Source: Trichosporon coremiiforme
Lineage: Eukaryota > Basidiomycota > Tremellomycetes > Trichosporonales > Trichosporonaceae
Direction of reading: 5' to 3'
Length of the DNA stretch: 64,000 bases
NCBI GenBank assembly: GCA_039545355.1
Contig: BCJJ01000009.1
Location: forward strand, 847,757-911,756
A model generated the notes under the pieces. It searched no databases and was not told the DNA's origin. It was given only the letters and a program-made list of their open reading frames with translations. A program made the position numbers and the translations under genes. Of this stretch, positions 20,537 through 30,387 are shown piece by piece; the first letter of the stretch is position 1; the number at the start of each line of letters is the position of its first letter.

Positions 20537-23082
20537 ATGGACGCGTCAAGCAGCTCCAGCTCGGGAAGCGGGGGCCTCGTCTGGACGCGTGACGGCCCAG
20601 TCCTCAAGATGGAGGACGCGGTTGTCGAGACAGTGTAAGTCGACGGTTCACCGGTGCCGCTGACCTTAGTGTGACACACACGACGCGCACGACGACGTCC
20701 TTCGCCCCGATATCTCTCCCGCGCATCCCCGTCCCGGATTTCGTGCCGATGCCCTACTACCTCTCGAGCGAGAGCTACCCGCTCGCCCACGAGCCGACGC
20801 CCGAAGACCTGCGCTTCCTCGAGTTCAACCTCGGCGGGCGTCGTGTCGTAGTCGCCGAGGACGGGGCCGAGAGCACGTCTGGCGAGACTACTGGTCCGGG
20901 ATGGCGCCGGACAGTTGCTACGGGCAACGATGAGCGCGTCGGCCTCGGCAACTACATCAACAGGATCAAGAAGGACAAGGACAGGGAGCACAAGGAGCGC
21001 AAGCGGCCGCACGTGCAGGACGCGCGCTCGCACTCGCCCTTACCTCAGCCGGTTGTGCGGCAGCGTTCTCCGCCACGAAAGAAGGCGCGTCCGAGCGATA
21101 TCTTCACGACCGCCGCCGGCGAGGACCAGAGCCTGATCCCCTCGCCACTGCAGAGCCCAACCGACGGCGGGCACGCGCCCACGCAACCGACATTCGGCTC
21201 GGGCCAGGAGATGGCCGCGCTGTTCTCGCTGCCGGCCATCGTGAACCACTTTGACCAGCTCCCGGACAAGGTACAGCAGCACGTGCTGATGCACCTCTTC
21301 CGCCGGTCGCGCATGCCGACGATCCAGCGCGTGTCGTCGTTTGCTGCGACAGCCCTGAAACGCGACTTCATCTCCCTGCTGCCGCAGGAGATCGCGGTGC
21401 AGGTGCTGTGCAAGGTCGACGTAAATAGCCTTGCTTCCGCTGCGCGCGTCAGCCGGTCTTGGCGCAAGCTCGTCGACGGTGAGCGCTCTGTCTGGCGCAC
21501 GCGTCTCATGGAGGACGGTCTGTGGAGCGGGCACGGCGTGGAGGAAGAGGAGGAGAAGGAGCTTCTGAGGCGGTACGAGGTGCTTGACCGAGAAGCACGC
21601 CGGCGCCACAAGAGCAAAGCTGGCACGCCCAGCGACGACGAGCCGATGCAGGGCGCCAACTCGATCGGCGACCACCCGACGCCATACAAGCACATCTACC
21701 GACGGCGTTACACCAACGACCAGACGTGGCTGAACGCCAAACCGGAGCACTTCTCCTTCCCGGGGCATGGCACGCACGTCGTGACGTGCCTGCAGTTTGA
21801 CGAGGACAAGATTGTGTCCGCGTCCGACGACCACTCGATCAACATCTACAGCACGCAGACGGGACAGCTCCGCAAGCGGCTCGACGGGCACGAGGGCGGT
21901 GTCTGGGCGCTGGAATACAAGGGCGACACGCTCGTCACGGGCGCGACGGACCGGACAGTCCGTGTGTGGGACCTCGAGACGCTGCGCCAAACGCACCTCT
22001 TTGTCGGGCATACGTCGACGGTTCGATGCCTGCAGATCGTCGAGCCGGTCCTCGACGAGGCGACGGGTGAGTACCAGCCTCCATACCCCATGATCGTGAC
22101 GGGATCGCGCGACACTTCGCTCCGCGTCTGGAAGCTGCCGAAGAAGGGCGAGCCGGCCTTCGAAGGGCTGTCTCCTGCTGCTGCGGGCCTGAACGGCGGC
22201 GCAGGCGACGTTCACGCTCCGCCCGAGGAGAACCCCTTCCACGTCCACCACCTCGAGGGCCACACCGAGGCGGTCCGCGCCGTCGCAGCCCACGGCCGCA
22301 TCTGCATCTCGGGAAGCTACGACAAGAACGTCCGCGTCTGGGACATTGTCAAGGGGCAGTGCATCCATGTTCTGCAGGGCCACGAGAGCAAGGTGTACTC
22401 GATCGTGTACGACCGGTTCCGCAACCGCTGCGTCAGTGGGTCGATGGACTATGCCGTCAAGATCTGGGACCTCGCCTCGGGCGAGTGCCTGCACACTCTG
22501 TCAGGCCACACGGCTCTCGTCGGACTGCTCGGCGCCTCGCCGAACTACTACGTCTCTGCGGCCGCCGACGCGAGCCTCCGGGTTTGGGACGCCAACACGG
22601 CCGAGCTCAAACACGTTCTCTCCAGCCACGCAGCGGCCATAACATGTTTCCAGCACGACGAGACCAAGGTCGTCAGCGGTTCCGACGGCACGCTCAAGCT
22701 CTGGGACATCAAGACGGGCCGGTACGTGCGCGACCTGATCATCGGCATCAGCGCCGTGTGGCAAGTGGCCTTCCACGGGGACCGACTCGTCGTTGCCTCC
22801 CAGCGCGCAGGCAGCACAGCCTTTGACGTGTTCTACTTTGGGCGCGACGTGGATCCCGTCGACGACCCAAAGTTGGAGCGCGAGTGTCGACCCTCCTGGG
22901 AGCGGGGAGACCCAAGGGAGCCCCAGACGTACCAGTACGATGTCCCCGACACGGAGGGCGACTACATTGACCGCTACCGCGCTCTCAGTGTCAAGGCGCG
23001 CAGCAGCCAGGTCGAGGAGGTCATGGACGAGGACGAGCATGCGTCGCTCGAGTTTTTGGAGGATGAGATGGACGAGGATTAG
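20537..23082 (+). CDS. CDC4: F-box/WD40 protein Cdc4, SCF ubiquitin ligase substrate receptor
   Basis: Exons 20537-20634 and 20670-23082 give 836 residues. The F-box lies near residues 265-305 (LLPQEIAVQVLCKVDVNSL, ARVSRSWRKLV), followed by the linker helix and HIYRRRYTNDQTWL, a Cdc4/Fbw7 hallmark. Seven clear WD40 repeats start near residue 399 (for example GHEGGVWALEY...VRVWDL and GHESKVYSIVY...VKIWDL), with a partial eighth blade. Cdc4 binds Skp1 through the F-box and phosphodegrons through the propeller, driving destruction of CDK inhibitors and other regulators. The long N-terminus and acidic C-terminal tail (ending DEMDED) are common in fungal members. The short first exon was chosen because its GTAAGT donor joins in frame and supplies an ATG. 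Confidence 0.93.
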
Positions 23083-23767
23083 GAGTTCTCGGTGCGTCCG
23101 AGGCTCGCCGAGCGAGCGCAGCGAGCACAGGCAGCCGAGGTGGCGAGGGAGCGGTCTGGCCGCGAGCAGCGCAAGCGTCCCGAATGGGAGATTGCGCGTG
23201 TCCACCAGGGAGGAGGGGAGAGGAGTGTGTCGCATTCGAAGCGAGTCGTGCGCGGGGGGAGCGTGCCGGTGAGAGAGCACGAGGTGCGTGAGGGAGGAGG
23301 GAGCGCGAGTTTGCGTCCTGCGCGGCCCCTCACCGGCACTGGCAGGGCCGGCGGCAGCGAGAGAGTGCGCAAGCGCCACATCAGCGAGACGCGCACCGTC
23401 TCTGGCTCAAGTGGGACGAGCGAGACGAGTGCTGTCGCCAGCACGAGTAAGGCCAGCACGAGCACAGCCAGTACGGCAAGCACGGGCACAGCCTTCCAGC
23501 ACCCCCTCCTCTGAAGAGGCAGTTTTGTACCACTAGTCTTCCAGTTTTTTCCAGTTTCAGTACCAGATTCTAATACTCCAAGTCATATGTAATTGTACAT
23601 AACCCAGCGCTTGCTGCGCCGTCAGGCGCTGCCACTCTAGCAGTTGTTCTACGGCGTGCAAGGGATAAGTTACGAGTGGGCTAGATGACGCTCCGGTCAA
23701 ACTTGTCGCTTGCCGGCGACCTCGGCGAGAAGGGGTTGGAGGAGATGCGCGCGTGAGGGGCGTTATT
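23083..23767. other. Intergenic region at the left edge of the membrane-protein gene array
   Basis: Convergent space between CDC4 and the first array gene. An open frame to about 23514 continues with Arg/Ser-rich low-complexity translation after the CDC4 stop, but it lacks an ATG-led start or any motif and looks like a GC-rich 3' untranslated region. Confidence 0.4.
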
Positions 23768-24307
23768 CTACGTGTCAGTCGGGGAGGAACGCGGCGACGT
23801 ACTGAGCGGCGTGGTGAGGAGGATTGGGGGGGTGGAGTAGGTGCTAGGCGTGCTTCGAGTCTGGTGGTTCTGCTGTTGGCACGACTCCACGAGTGCAGCG
23901 AGTGGGGAGTGGGGAGTAGGGAGTGGGCGAAAAGAATGAGGGGGAACGAAAGGGGGACGAGAAAGGTGCACACTTACAGGAAACCCAAACCCGAAATCGT
24001 CGAAATCGTCCATACCTCTCCGTCGCTTGCCGTCCTGATAACTGTCCCAAGTGACCAGCGCCAGGAAGCCAAGGATGAACAGCCCGACGAGGGAACAGAT
24101 GATGATGCCTGCGATCTGAATGCCGGAGAGGCCGTTGGCGGGGTCGTGGTAGTTTGGATGCACTCGGGCGGGGATTATGCTGGGTGTTGAGGAAGAGGGG
24201 TCGAGGGGATGTGGGGCGGGGGAGGGGTTGGGGAATGCCAATGGGGATGCGAAGGTGAGACCTAGGAAGACCAGGAAGAGGAGGACGTCGACGACGAGGG
24301 TGTGCAT
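23768..24307 (-). CDS. Array gene A: small type I membrane protein
   Basis: Exons (minus) 24307-23978 and 23872-23768 give 144 residues. A cleavable signal peptide is likely at residues 1-20 (LVVDVLLFLVFLGLTFA). A Pro/Ser-rich lumenal stretch follows, then one span (GIQIAGIIICSLVGLFILGF) and a cytoplasmic tail beginning DSYQDGKRRRGMDDF. The tail has Ser/Thr/Pro-rich sequence but no PPxY and no YGAT end. The intron is phase 0 and sits after the membrane segment, as in its neighbours. It is also 105 bases long with no in-frame stop, so retention would simply insert 35 residues. Family membership rests on position, strand, size and architecture. No function is assigned. Confidence 0.6.
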   Translation of the reverse strand: MHTLVVDVLLFLVFLGLTFASPLAFPNPSPAPHPLDPSSSTPSIIPARVHPNYHDPANGLSGIQIAGIIICSLVGLFILGFLALVTWDSYQDGKRRRGMDDFDDFGFGFPVSVHLSRPPFVPPHSFRPLPTPHSPLAALVESCQQQNHQTRSTPSTYSTPPILLTTPLSTSPRSSPTDT

Positions 24308-25362
24308 TGCGATGTGTGTGAGGAAGGGGGGGGATGAGGGCTGGGGAGGGGGAGCTCCTGCGTGACGAAGAGTCAGCAGAGCTGGGAAGCCGGGGGCGGG
24401 ACTGAAGGGGCAGAGAACAGGTAACAAGTTCAGAGGAGAGAGACCGTGTCGAGGAGGAACAGCTTTCGAAGGGAATCAACAGAGAGTCGCTGCACAGAGA
24501 CAACAGGCGTAGAGATAGGTCGTGGAAGAGAGTGAGATGATGGAGAGATGCATAAAGTGTCAGTTTGGGTCTGTGAGTGTTCCTCGGAGCGAGCGAAGAC
24601 GAGGACATCGGCACAAGTCGCGGTCTGAGCGTCCTCCTCTGGATCCTGGCTGATGTCGGCGTTCACAGGCTGCAGCCATACCACTCCTTCCCTCGCCTCT
24701 GTCCCTCATCGGGTCACAGGCTGAGCCAAACTCAGCTGGAGCTGCAGTCTACGGCTGGGCGTCAGAAAGGGACAGAGCTTTGAGGCAAGTACGCGAGTGC
24801 GCGAGTGCGGCGCTCATTCCCCAGAACCCATCACGGAAGCAGCATCATGAGCAAAGAGAGCAGAGAGAGCGAGGTTGATCAAACCGGACACACAGGGTAG
24901 AATGGTCCGAGAGTCGCCGAGAGCGCCACCGCCGCGCGCCACTTGTTTACCCTTCGCCATCCTCCTCCATCACTGGATCATCGGGGGACGGAATACCCTC
25001 TCCATCACCGTTCCTCACCTCCACTCTTGTACTCTCGTCTATCACTTGAGGAGTTGAAGCTGTTCCACCACTGCCAGCTCTAGGAAGAGCTCGGATCACC
25101 AAGCCACACCAACCACCATCAGCGGCGACTCCGAGTCTCTCTGCTTCCTTCATCCATCCTGAGGATTGATGGAACGAGAGAACATGCATTACATAAACAT
25201 TTCGGGGTTTCGTTATCGAGACATAAGTAGACTTCTGATGCGCGTGGATAGGTGATAAGATCTGAAGAAGCGTGAATGAGTGATTTGGGTGTGATTGTGT
25301 CTAATAGCGAAGAGCAGAATACGTGCAAGTAGAAGAACTCTCGCGACTTGCGATCGTCAGCA
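24308..25362. other. Gap between array genes A and B
   Basis: No open frame with a membrane segment or PPxY tail was found on either strand. A minus frame at 24947-25189 is hydrophilic and motif-free. It may hold the promoter of gene A and possibly a decayed copy, but nothing seen supports a gene. Confidence 0.35.
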
Positions 25363-26029
25363 CTATGACTGCGTCGAGCCATAGTTCTTGTGCCCGTTCG
25401 ACGCTTCCGCGGAGTATGGCGGCGGAGGGGCATCGCTGCTCTCTCCATGCCCATGTCCATGGGGGTTGGGAGGAGGGTGCGGCTGCGGTTGCACGTTTCC
25501 GGGAACTGGGTGGTAGACCTGGTTGTCAGCTTGTAGGGCCCATATGCATAGCTGTTATCCTCTTGAGTGCTCCGAGGCTGGGCCATTCAACATCTCCAGA
25601 CCGTAGTCTGTCGACATCACACCAAGCACACCGGGCAGACTAACGCGGTCATGCGACCGTCTTCGTCACGCCCTCCACTCAGCCCTCTCCCTCACGCCTC
25701 CTCTGTCTTTCTCGCCCATCTGATCTCTTCGCTGCAGTCCAGCGCAACCTCGCTGGCCTCGACGGCTTGCTCGCGCTCGCACTTACCCTGTAAACAATCC
25801 TCTCCTCCGGCCCATTCCTGCATCCGATCATACACGCCAGCAGGCAAATGCCCGCCAGCTTGAGGAACACGAGCAGGAACGTAATGGCCATGAAGGAGAA
25901 CACGAACACGAGAATGAAGCGCGCAATCGGGTCCAGGTCCACATCAGGGTAGTCGGGGTAGTCGTCGTGATGGCCCAGCGCGCCGAGGGAGCGCAGGCCA
26001 ATGTGGCCGGGGTGGATGACTGGAGCCAT
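25363..26029 (-). CDS. Array gene B: one-span membrane protein with PPPY and a C-terminal NYGST motif
   Basis: Exons (minus) 26029-25787 and 25518-25363 give 132 residues. Residues 1-37 are hydrophilic with an acidic HHDDYPDYPDVDLD patch and no signal peptide. A span follows (FILVFVFSFMAITFLLVFLK and adjoining residues), then a Cys pair and the basic/acidic RNGPEERIVYR ending the exon. The tail exon contains Pro- and His-rich sequence (HPPPNPHGHGHG), DAPPPPYSAE, and the terminal motif NYGSTQS. PPxY motifs bind WW domains, notably those of Nedd4/Rsp5 ubiquitin ligases. The intron is phase 0, 268 bases, with a canonical GTAAGT donor and AGCTGACAACCAG acceptor. Confidence 0.65.
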
Positions 26030-26343
26030 GGCGCTAGTTCAGGTCGAAACAGGGGTTGGCGACGAGAACGATGCTGATGAGGTGTAAGGAGTGCGTTAAA
26101 TGACTCCCAATGGAATGAGAGGAGGAGAAAGGAGTGTTGGTTGGATGTGAGTGTGACGGTGACGGTGACGACAGGTGAGATGGGCAGGTAAAACACGTTG
26201 GGTGGCGACAGAAACGCAGTGACGAAATCGTTGATCTGCCGTTTTCAGGCACGGTTGATTTCTCGGCGGGGGCACCGCCCTCACCCTCCTTCTCCCTTCT
26301 CGAGGATACAATGAAAGAACGAATGCATGCAAGTGCGAGAGGA
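26030..26343. promoter_or_regulatory. Spacer between array genes B and C
   Basis: Probable promoter and leader of gene B. Contains GTGACGGTGACGGTGACG, a short tandem repeat at about 26154-26171. Nothing else is seen. Confidence 0.35.
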
Positions 26344-26944
26344 CTACTTTGACCGCGTCGCGCCATAGTTCTGGATCGGTGACGGGTCCATTACGTGGTA
26401 CCGGTTGTACTCGATGCGAGGGTCGCGGGTTTGGTAGGGCGGCGGCGAACCAGTGCTGGGCCCCGCCTTGGAAGGGGGCGGTGGGCCCGGCGGAGGAGCG
26501 TACTGCGGCTGCTGGGGAGTGTAGTACCCGCCGTGAGACGTCGAGTTTGGTGGAGGGGGCGGGGCATAGTGTTGCGCCGAGCATGCTCGCATTCGTCCCC
26601 ACTGATCTTCATGGTAGTGCTGGGCGTCAGCTACTCGTCGGTCCCAACAGCTGCCTCCAGAGTTCTAGCTTGAGCCCTTCTCTCATACTGCCCCTCTCCA
26701 ACGCGTTGGAAGCTGTACTCACCACGTTTGTCGGCTGGCAGTCCGCACCAGTCAACCAGCTCACGAACCGGAGCACCTGTTGCAAGGCGGCGAAGAAGGC
26801 AATCGCGAAGGCGAAGAAGATCGCCGCGCGCAGGAAGAAGCCCAGGAAGAGGCCGATCTCTTCCCCGATTGGAGGGTGCGAAGGATGTGCCTCATTCCAT
26901 TGTGAAGACGTGGCCCTAGAAAAAAGAGAAGGTAGAGCGGGCAT
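26344..26944 (-). CDS. Array gene C: one-span membrane protein with HEDxWGR, PPPY and NYGAT motifs
   Basis: Exons (minus) 26944-26723 and 26619-26344 give 165 residues. A hydrophilic N-terminus is followed by a long span near residues 30-60 (FLGFFLRAAIFFAFAIAFFA). The exon ends after TGADCQPTNV. The second exon opens HYHEDQWGRMRACSAQHY, closely matching genes D and E. The tail is rich in Pro, Tyr and Gln, holds SPPPYQTRDPR, and ends QNYGATRSK. The tail exon is exactly 276 bases, the same as in gene D, which argues for recent common ancestry. The intron is phase 0 with a GCTGACGCCCAG acceptor. A role as a ubiquitin-ligase adaptor is inference from the PPxY motif alone. Confidence 0.72.
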
Positions 26945-27129
26945 GGCGGATGCTGTGAAGAGAAGAGCGACAGGATGGAGCGTCGATCACTTCAAGAAGA
27001 GCCGCGTCAGTGAGTGGCAAATATTCAGGCACGGAGGACACCCTGTTCGTCTCGTGAGGGCTAAGCGATGCGATGCATTAGGGCGGCTGTACTGTAGGAG
27101 CACGCCTCCGTCCCGTGACTAACTTGGTT

Positions 27130-27699
27130 CTACATGCTCTTGGCGAAGCGCGTCGCTCCATAGTCTTGCAGTGGACTCGGCGCTGTCGGGTCGCGGGGAT
27201 CGTATGGCGGAGGCGGCGCTGACTGAGGCATCATGAGCGGACCTGGACTCGGTCCGGCGCTCAGTGGACTAGGAGGGGGCGCGTACATTGGCGGCGGGCG
27301 AGGTCTGGGCTGCTGCACGAGAGGGGCTCTCTCGCTGCGCTCCTCACGCGGGTAGTGATCAGCCGTGCATGCTCGCATGCGGCCCCATCGGTCTTCGTGG
27401 TGGTGCTGGAGGTCAGTCCACCTCCCCTCCCCCCATACCTCTGTACTCCTGAAGGCTGGAACAAGGACACTCACATAGTTAGCTAGACCACAGTCCAGCC
27501 CCGTCAATGACTCGAATCCAAGCACGATCAACCTTAGGGCGAAGTTGAGGATCAGTCCAATGATGAAGAGCCCGGCAATGAAGCCAAGGAAGGGAGCAAG
27601 GTCGCCGATCGACGGGGCGGCTGACGGCTTCTTTGGGCGGGATCCGTCCCAGCCGGGCGGGAGGGTAACTTCTGAAGCGATAGAAGCAATAGGAGGCAT
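27130..27699 (-). CDS. Array gene D: paralogue of gene C
   Basis: Exons (minus) 27699-27475 and 27405-27130 give 166 residues. Start set at MPPIASIA by analogy with the short N-termini of its neighbours, though the frame stays open upstream. A span lies near residues 35-60 (FLGFIAGLFIIGLILNFALR), followed by ESLTGLDCGLANY, matching the SWLTGADC segment of gene C. The second exon opens HHHEDRWGRMRACTADHY, then Pro-rich sequence, APPPPYDPRDPT, and the end QDYGATRFAKSM. Intron phase and position and the 276-base tail exon match gene C. Aligning C with D shows identity concentrated at the membrane exit, the HEDxWGR block and the YGATR end. Confidence 0.72.
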   Translation of the reverse strand: MPPIASIASEVTLPPGWDGSRPKKPSAAPSIGDLAPFLGFIAGLFIIGLILNFALRLIVLGFESLTGLDCGLANYVSVLVPAFRSTEVWGEGRWTDLQHHHEDRWGRMRACTADHYPREERSERAPLVQQPRPRPPPMYAPPPSPLSAGPSPGPLMMPQSAPPPPYDPRDPTAPSPLQDYGATRFAKSM

Positions 27700-27830
27700 G
27701 GTGCAGTCAGATGTTAGTTGGGTCAGGTAAACGTCGATCATCTTAAGAGGGTTGAGCGCGGGTGGCAAACCGACAGGCACGCACCGCTCGCCAAGAGTTA
27801 GGTCAGGCGATACATTCGTGAAGTCTATTG

Positions 27831-28380
27831 CTACAGTGGTTTGAGGTACGTTGGAGGAGAGTTTGGAGCCGGGCTTGGCTCCCCAGCTGCCTGCGGGGAT
27901 GCTGAGTCGCTCATCGAGCTTACACCGTCCTCGTGATCTCGAGCAGCACACGTTTCGTACTCCTTGAGGGAGCAGTATGGCGGCGGTGCCGAAGGCCGGT
28001 GATCCGGCTTCTCCTCAACATGGACGAACAACACAGGCATCTTAACATCAGGCGGATAAGTGAAGCACCCCTCCTCGGCGTCGGAGTAGCAGTTTGGTCT
28101 CGTGCACATCCGTACACGTCCCCACTCGTCCTCGTGGCAATGCTGCGGTCAGTACTCTTCTCCTCCCAGCAGTAGAACTCACTCTATCCATCCTACCCTG
28201 ACTCGCCATCATCCACTGTCTGACCTTCATCGCGCCTCTCACGACGAAAACGATGAGTAGTACCAAGCTCAAGTTGACTCCGAAGAAAACAAGAGTCCGT
28301 GCGATGAGAGTGAGGTACGCCGACATCGCCGATGGTTCTGAGCGCTCGTACGGGCTAGCTTCGAGCATGATGGCCGGCAT
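27831..28380 (-). CDS. Array gene E: HEDxWGR one-span membrane protein with two PY motifs
   Basis: Exons (minus) 28380-28183 and 28142-27831 give 169 residues. The start MPAIMLEASPYERSE is the best of several in-frame ATGs. The span lies at about residues 25-50 (LVFFGVNLSLVLLIVFVV). The intron is short (40 bases), phase 0, with a CTGACCGCAG acceptor. The tail opens HCHEDEWGRVRMC, sharing the block of genes C and D, and is Cys-rich after it (TRPNCYSDAEEGC). Two PY motifs are present, APPPYCSL and the near-terminal PPTYLKPL. It lacks the YGAT end. Confidence 0.68.
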
Positions 28381-28618
28381 GATGATGCATGAAGAAGAGA
28401 GCAGCACGGTCAGCTTATGAGGTAGTGATTGGCTGAAGAAGTCGAGAAGATGCCTGGGTGAGTCGCCAGGCGTAAGGCACGGGGCGGTTCCGATGCTGAT
28501 GCGGGCGATGCATTCGGGCGGTATGATACAACAGGGCGGGGCACTGGAACGGTTGGCGGCCTCGCGGCCTCGGAACACCGAGGCGGCCCACGGGATTTCC
28601 ACCCCGTGAGGCGTGATA

Positions 28619-29080
28619 TTACAAACTATGAGGACAAGAACACTTATGCTCCTTGTCGCTCGTGGCACCATAGTCCCGTACGTCTTGCGTCAGCAGGACG
28701 TCCTGCCGGTCGGGGTGGTCTCGCGCCGCGTACGGCGGCGGCGCTTGCTCCTGCAATCTACTCGGTCCAGTTCGTTCAGCTTCGACATCGGGAGGGTGCG
28801 GTGACGGGTCATACCGAGATTGCTTCTGCGAATGCCTGAGAGCGGGCTGGTGCGCAAGTACCGCGTGCACCCTGCGCACTCGGGTGACGGGTAAGCTACC
28901 TGGATCCACGAGGGGATCGGGAGGAGCAGTGAGCGCAGACTCGAGCCCACGGATGAGGAGTAGGAAGAGGTACATGAGCGCGAGGAAGAGGATGATTACG
29001 GTCAAGAGGTTTACGCGGATCTCGAAGTGCATGCGCGGGGCATAGGGGTCGTAGCTCTGGGAGGTTTGGAGAGTGGGCAT
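28619..29080 (-). CDS. Array gene F: one-span membrane protein with PPPY and DYGAT
   Basis: Read as one 153-residue exon starting MPTLQTSQSYDPY. A strong span lies near residues 23-43 (LLTVIILFLALMYLFLLLI). The tail contains RYDPSPHPPDVEAE, QAPPPYAARDHPD and RDYGATSDKEHK, ending in a Cys-containing CSCPHSL. The PPPYxxRD and DYGAT spacing resembles gene D. Unlike B-E it shows no needed intron, although splice-like GTGCGC and CTCAG sites occur between span and tail. An upstream in-frame ATG exists, but the chosen one gives the short N-terminus usual in the array. Confidence 0.62.
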   Translation of the reverse strand: MPTLQTSQSYDPYAPRMHFEIRVNLLTVIILFLALMYLFLLLIRGLESALTAPPDPLVDPGSLPVTRVRRVHAVLAHQPALRHSQKQSRYDPSPHPPDVEAERTGPSRLQEQAPPPYAARDHPDRQDVLLTQDVRDYGATSDKEHKCSCPHSL

Positions 29081-29299
29081 GGTGGTGATGAGGAGCGCGG
29101 GCACGAGTGCGAGCTTCCTGCTCTTATACTGCACACTGGCGATGCCTGAGAGCGATTGGCCACCGAGGTACAGAGGTCACAGTCGGATGAATTGATCTGA
29201 AGCGACACTCCACCTGGGCGTGAAGGAAGTGCCTGCTTGGCCCTGCAACGACAGGGGATCTGTGGCGAGCTGGGTTGTCGCCACAAGGGTGGAAGTTTC

Positions 29300-29769
29300 T
29301 TACCTGGAGCCGATGGAACCGTAAGTCAGCACCCTCGCTCCGGCGCCAAGGGGAGCCCTCTCCTCGTCCGAGGACCAGCCGTCATTCGAGTACGGTGGCA
29401 GCGGTCTGGGGAAGACACCCTCATCCTGATGGTGCCTTTCCAGCCACTCTTCTGCCATTCTCGCCTGCCGCTTCCGTCTCCATCTCCGTCGCCGGTGCGT
29501 GAAGTCTCCGCTCCCGACTTCTTGGTCTGTGAGCTGCTTTTTGTCAGTGGGGGAACTGACGGTGGGCTCACGGAAGGAGGAGGGTCGGTATACTTGGAGC
29601 TGACTCGGATAATGCACGCCACGAGGATGGCGAGGAGTGCCAGAGGAGCTACGGTTACGACCAGCTCCAAGATGAGAAGGGGTCCGAAGGCCAGGGGTCT
29701 GAGGATTTGTTCGTTAGTTGGCAGACGGACCGAGTCGACCGAGTAGGCTGAATGTGGGATGGCTACCAT
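29300..29769 (-). CDS. Array gene G: one-span membrane protein with PPY and TYGSIG end
   Basis: Exons (minus) 29769-29572 and 29533-29300 give 143 residues. A span lies near residues 32-55 (LLILELVVTVAPLALLAILV). The exon ends in a proline run (TDPPPS). The tail exon starts LTDQEVGSGDF, is strongly basic (HRRRRWRRKRQAR), then contains RPLPPYSNDGW and ends LTYGSIGSR, a diverged form of the YGAT end. The intron is 38 bases, phase 0, with ACTGACAAAAAGCAG as branch and acceptor. A second acceptor a few bases later would lead into a different frame without PPxY. The TAA stop sits inside AGGTAAGA, a sequence that itself resembles a splice donor. Confidence 0.6.
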
Positions 29770-29934
29770 ACTGATGAGCTGAGGGTTAGAAGACAAGGGC
29801 GAGCAGGTTGTCAATCTATAAGGCGGGACAAGGCGGCGGCAACAGAGGCTTCGGCATCAGGCAGTGGTGCATAGATAATACAAGACGGCGAGCATCAATA
29901 GACCCTCAGACACAAAAGCGGGCGAGAGAACAAG

Positions 29935-30387
29935 CTACACGGGAGAGTACGTCGGAGGTGCTGTCTTGCCTTGCACTCCTGCGACTGGCGGTGGTGGTGG
30001 CGGGTAGACTGCGTTCGGCTGAGCAGTGTACGCAGATGTCGCATTCGGGTTGTAGGGATCAGTCTGTGGGCAGTCAGCAAGACGTCCTCGGCCCGTTTTT
30101 TTCTCCTTCCCTTCTTCCAACATGATCCATTCCAACACCGACACCTTTGTACTCACGGAATAGACGTTCTGCTGCAACGGCGGCGGGGGTCGGTACTGCT
30201 GGAACTGCTCCGCCATCTTGTTCGCGAGGTATGCACTGCGGATGCACGTCCCGATGAGGGTGAGGATGATGAATGAGCCAATGACGGACACAACGACGAC
30301 CCAAGCTGTCTGTCCTGCAGTCCACTCCCACTCAGCGCGAGCAAGGGGTAAGACAGCGAGCGCAGTCGGTATCAAGAGAGCGAGCAT
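29935..30387 (-). CDS. Array gene H: small type I membrane protein with a C-terminal PPTY motif
   Basis: Exons (minus) 30387-30157 and 30063-29935 give 119 residues. Signal peptide residues 1-18 (MLALLIPTALAVLPLARA), a very short ectodomain (EWEWTAGQ), then a span (WVVVVSVIGSFIILTLIGT). The cytoplasmic part carries YRPPPPLQQNVYS. After a phase-0 intron it continues TDPYNPNATSAYT, a run of six prolines and APPTYSPV at the extreme C-terminus. Such terminal PY motifs fit Rsp5-binding membrane adaptors, yeast Rcr1/Rcr2 being the nearest conceptual parallel. No sequence homology to those proteins is claimed. Confidence 0.68.
   Translation of the reverse strand: MLALLIPTALAVLPLARAEWEWTAGQTAWVVVVSVIGSFIILTLIGTCIRSAYLANKMAEQFQQYRPPPPLQQNVYSVSTKVSVLEWIMLEEGKEKKTGRGRLADCPQTDPYNPNATSAYTAQPNAVYPPPPPPVAGVQGKTAPPTYSPV

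Noticed and set aside
21040..22494. Long minus-strand frame opposite CDC4
   Set aside because: It is antisense to conserved WD40 repeats and has no ATG-led family motif. The GC-rich third positions explain its length.
23092..23514. Open frame continuing after the CDC4 stop
   Set aside because: Arg/Ser/Glu low complexity, no start and no splice site that would bypass the stop. CDC4 already ends in its usual acidic tail.
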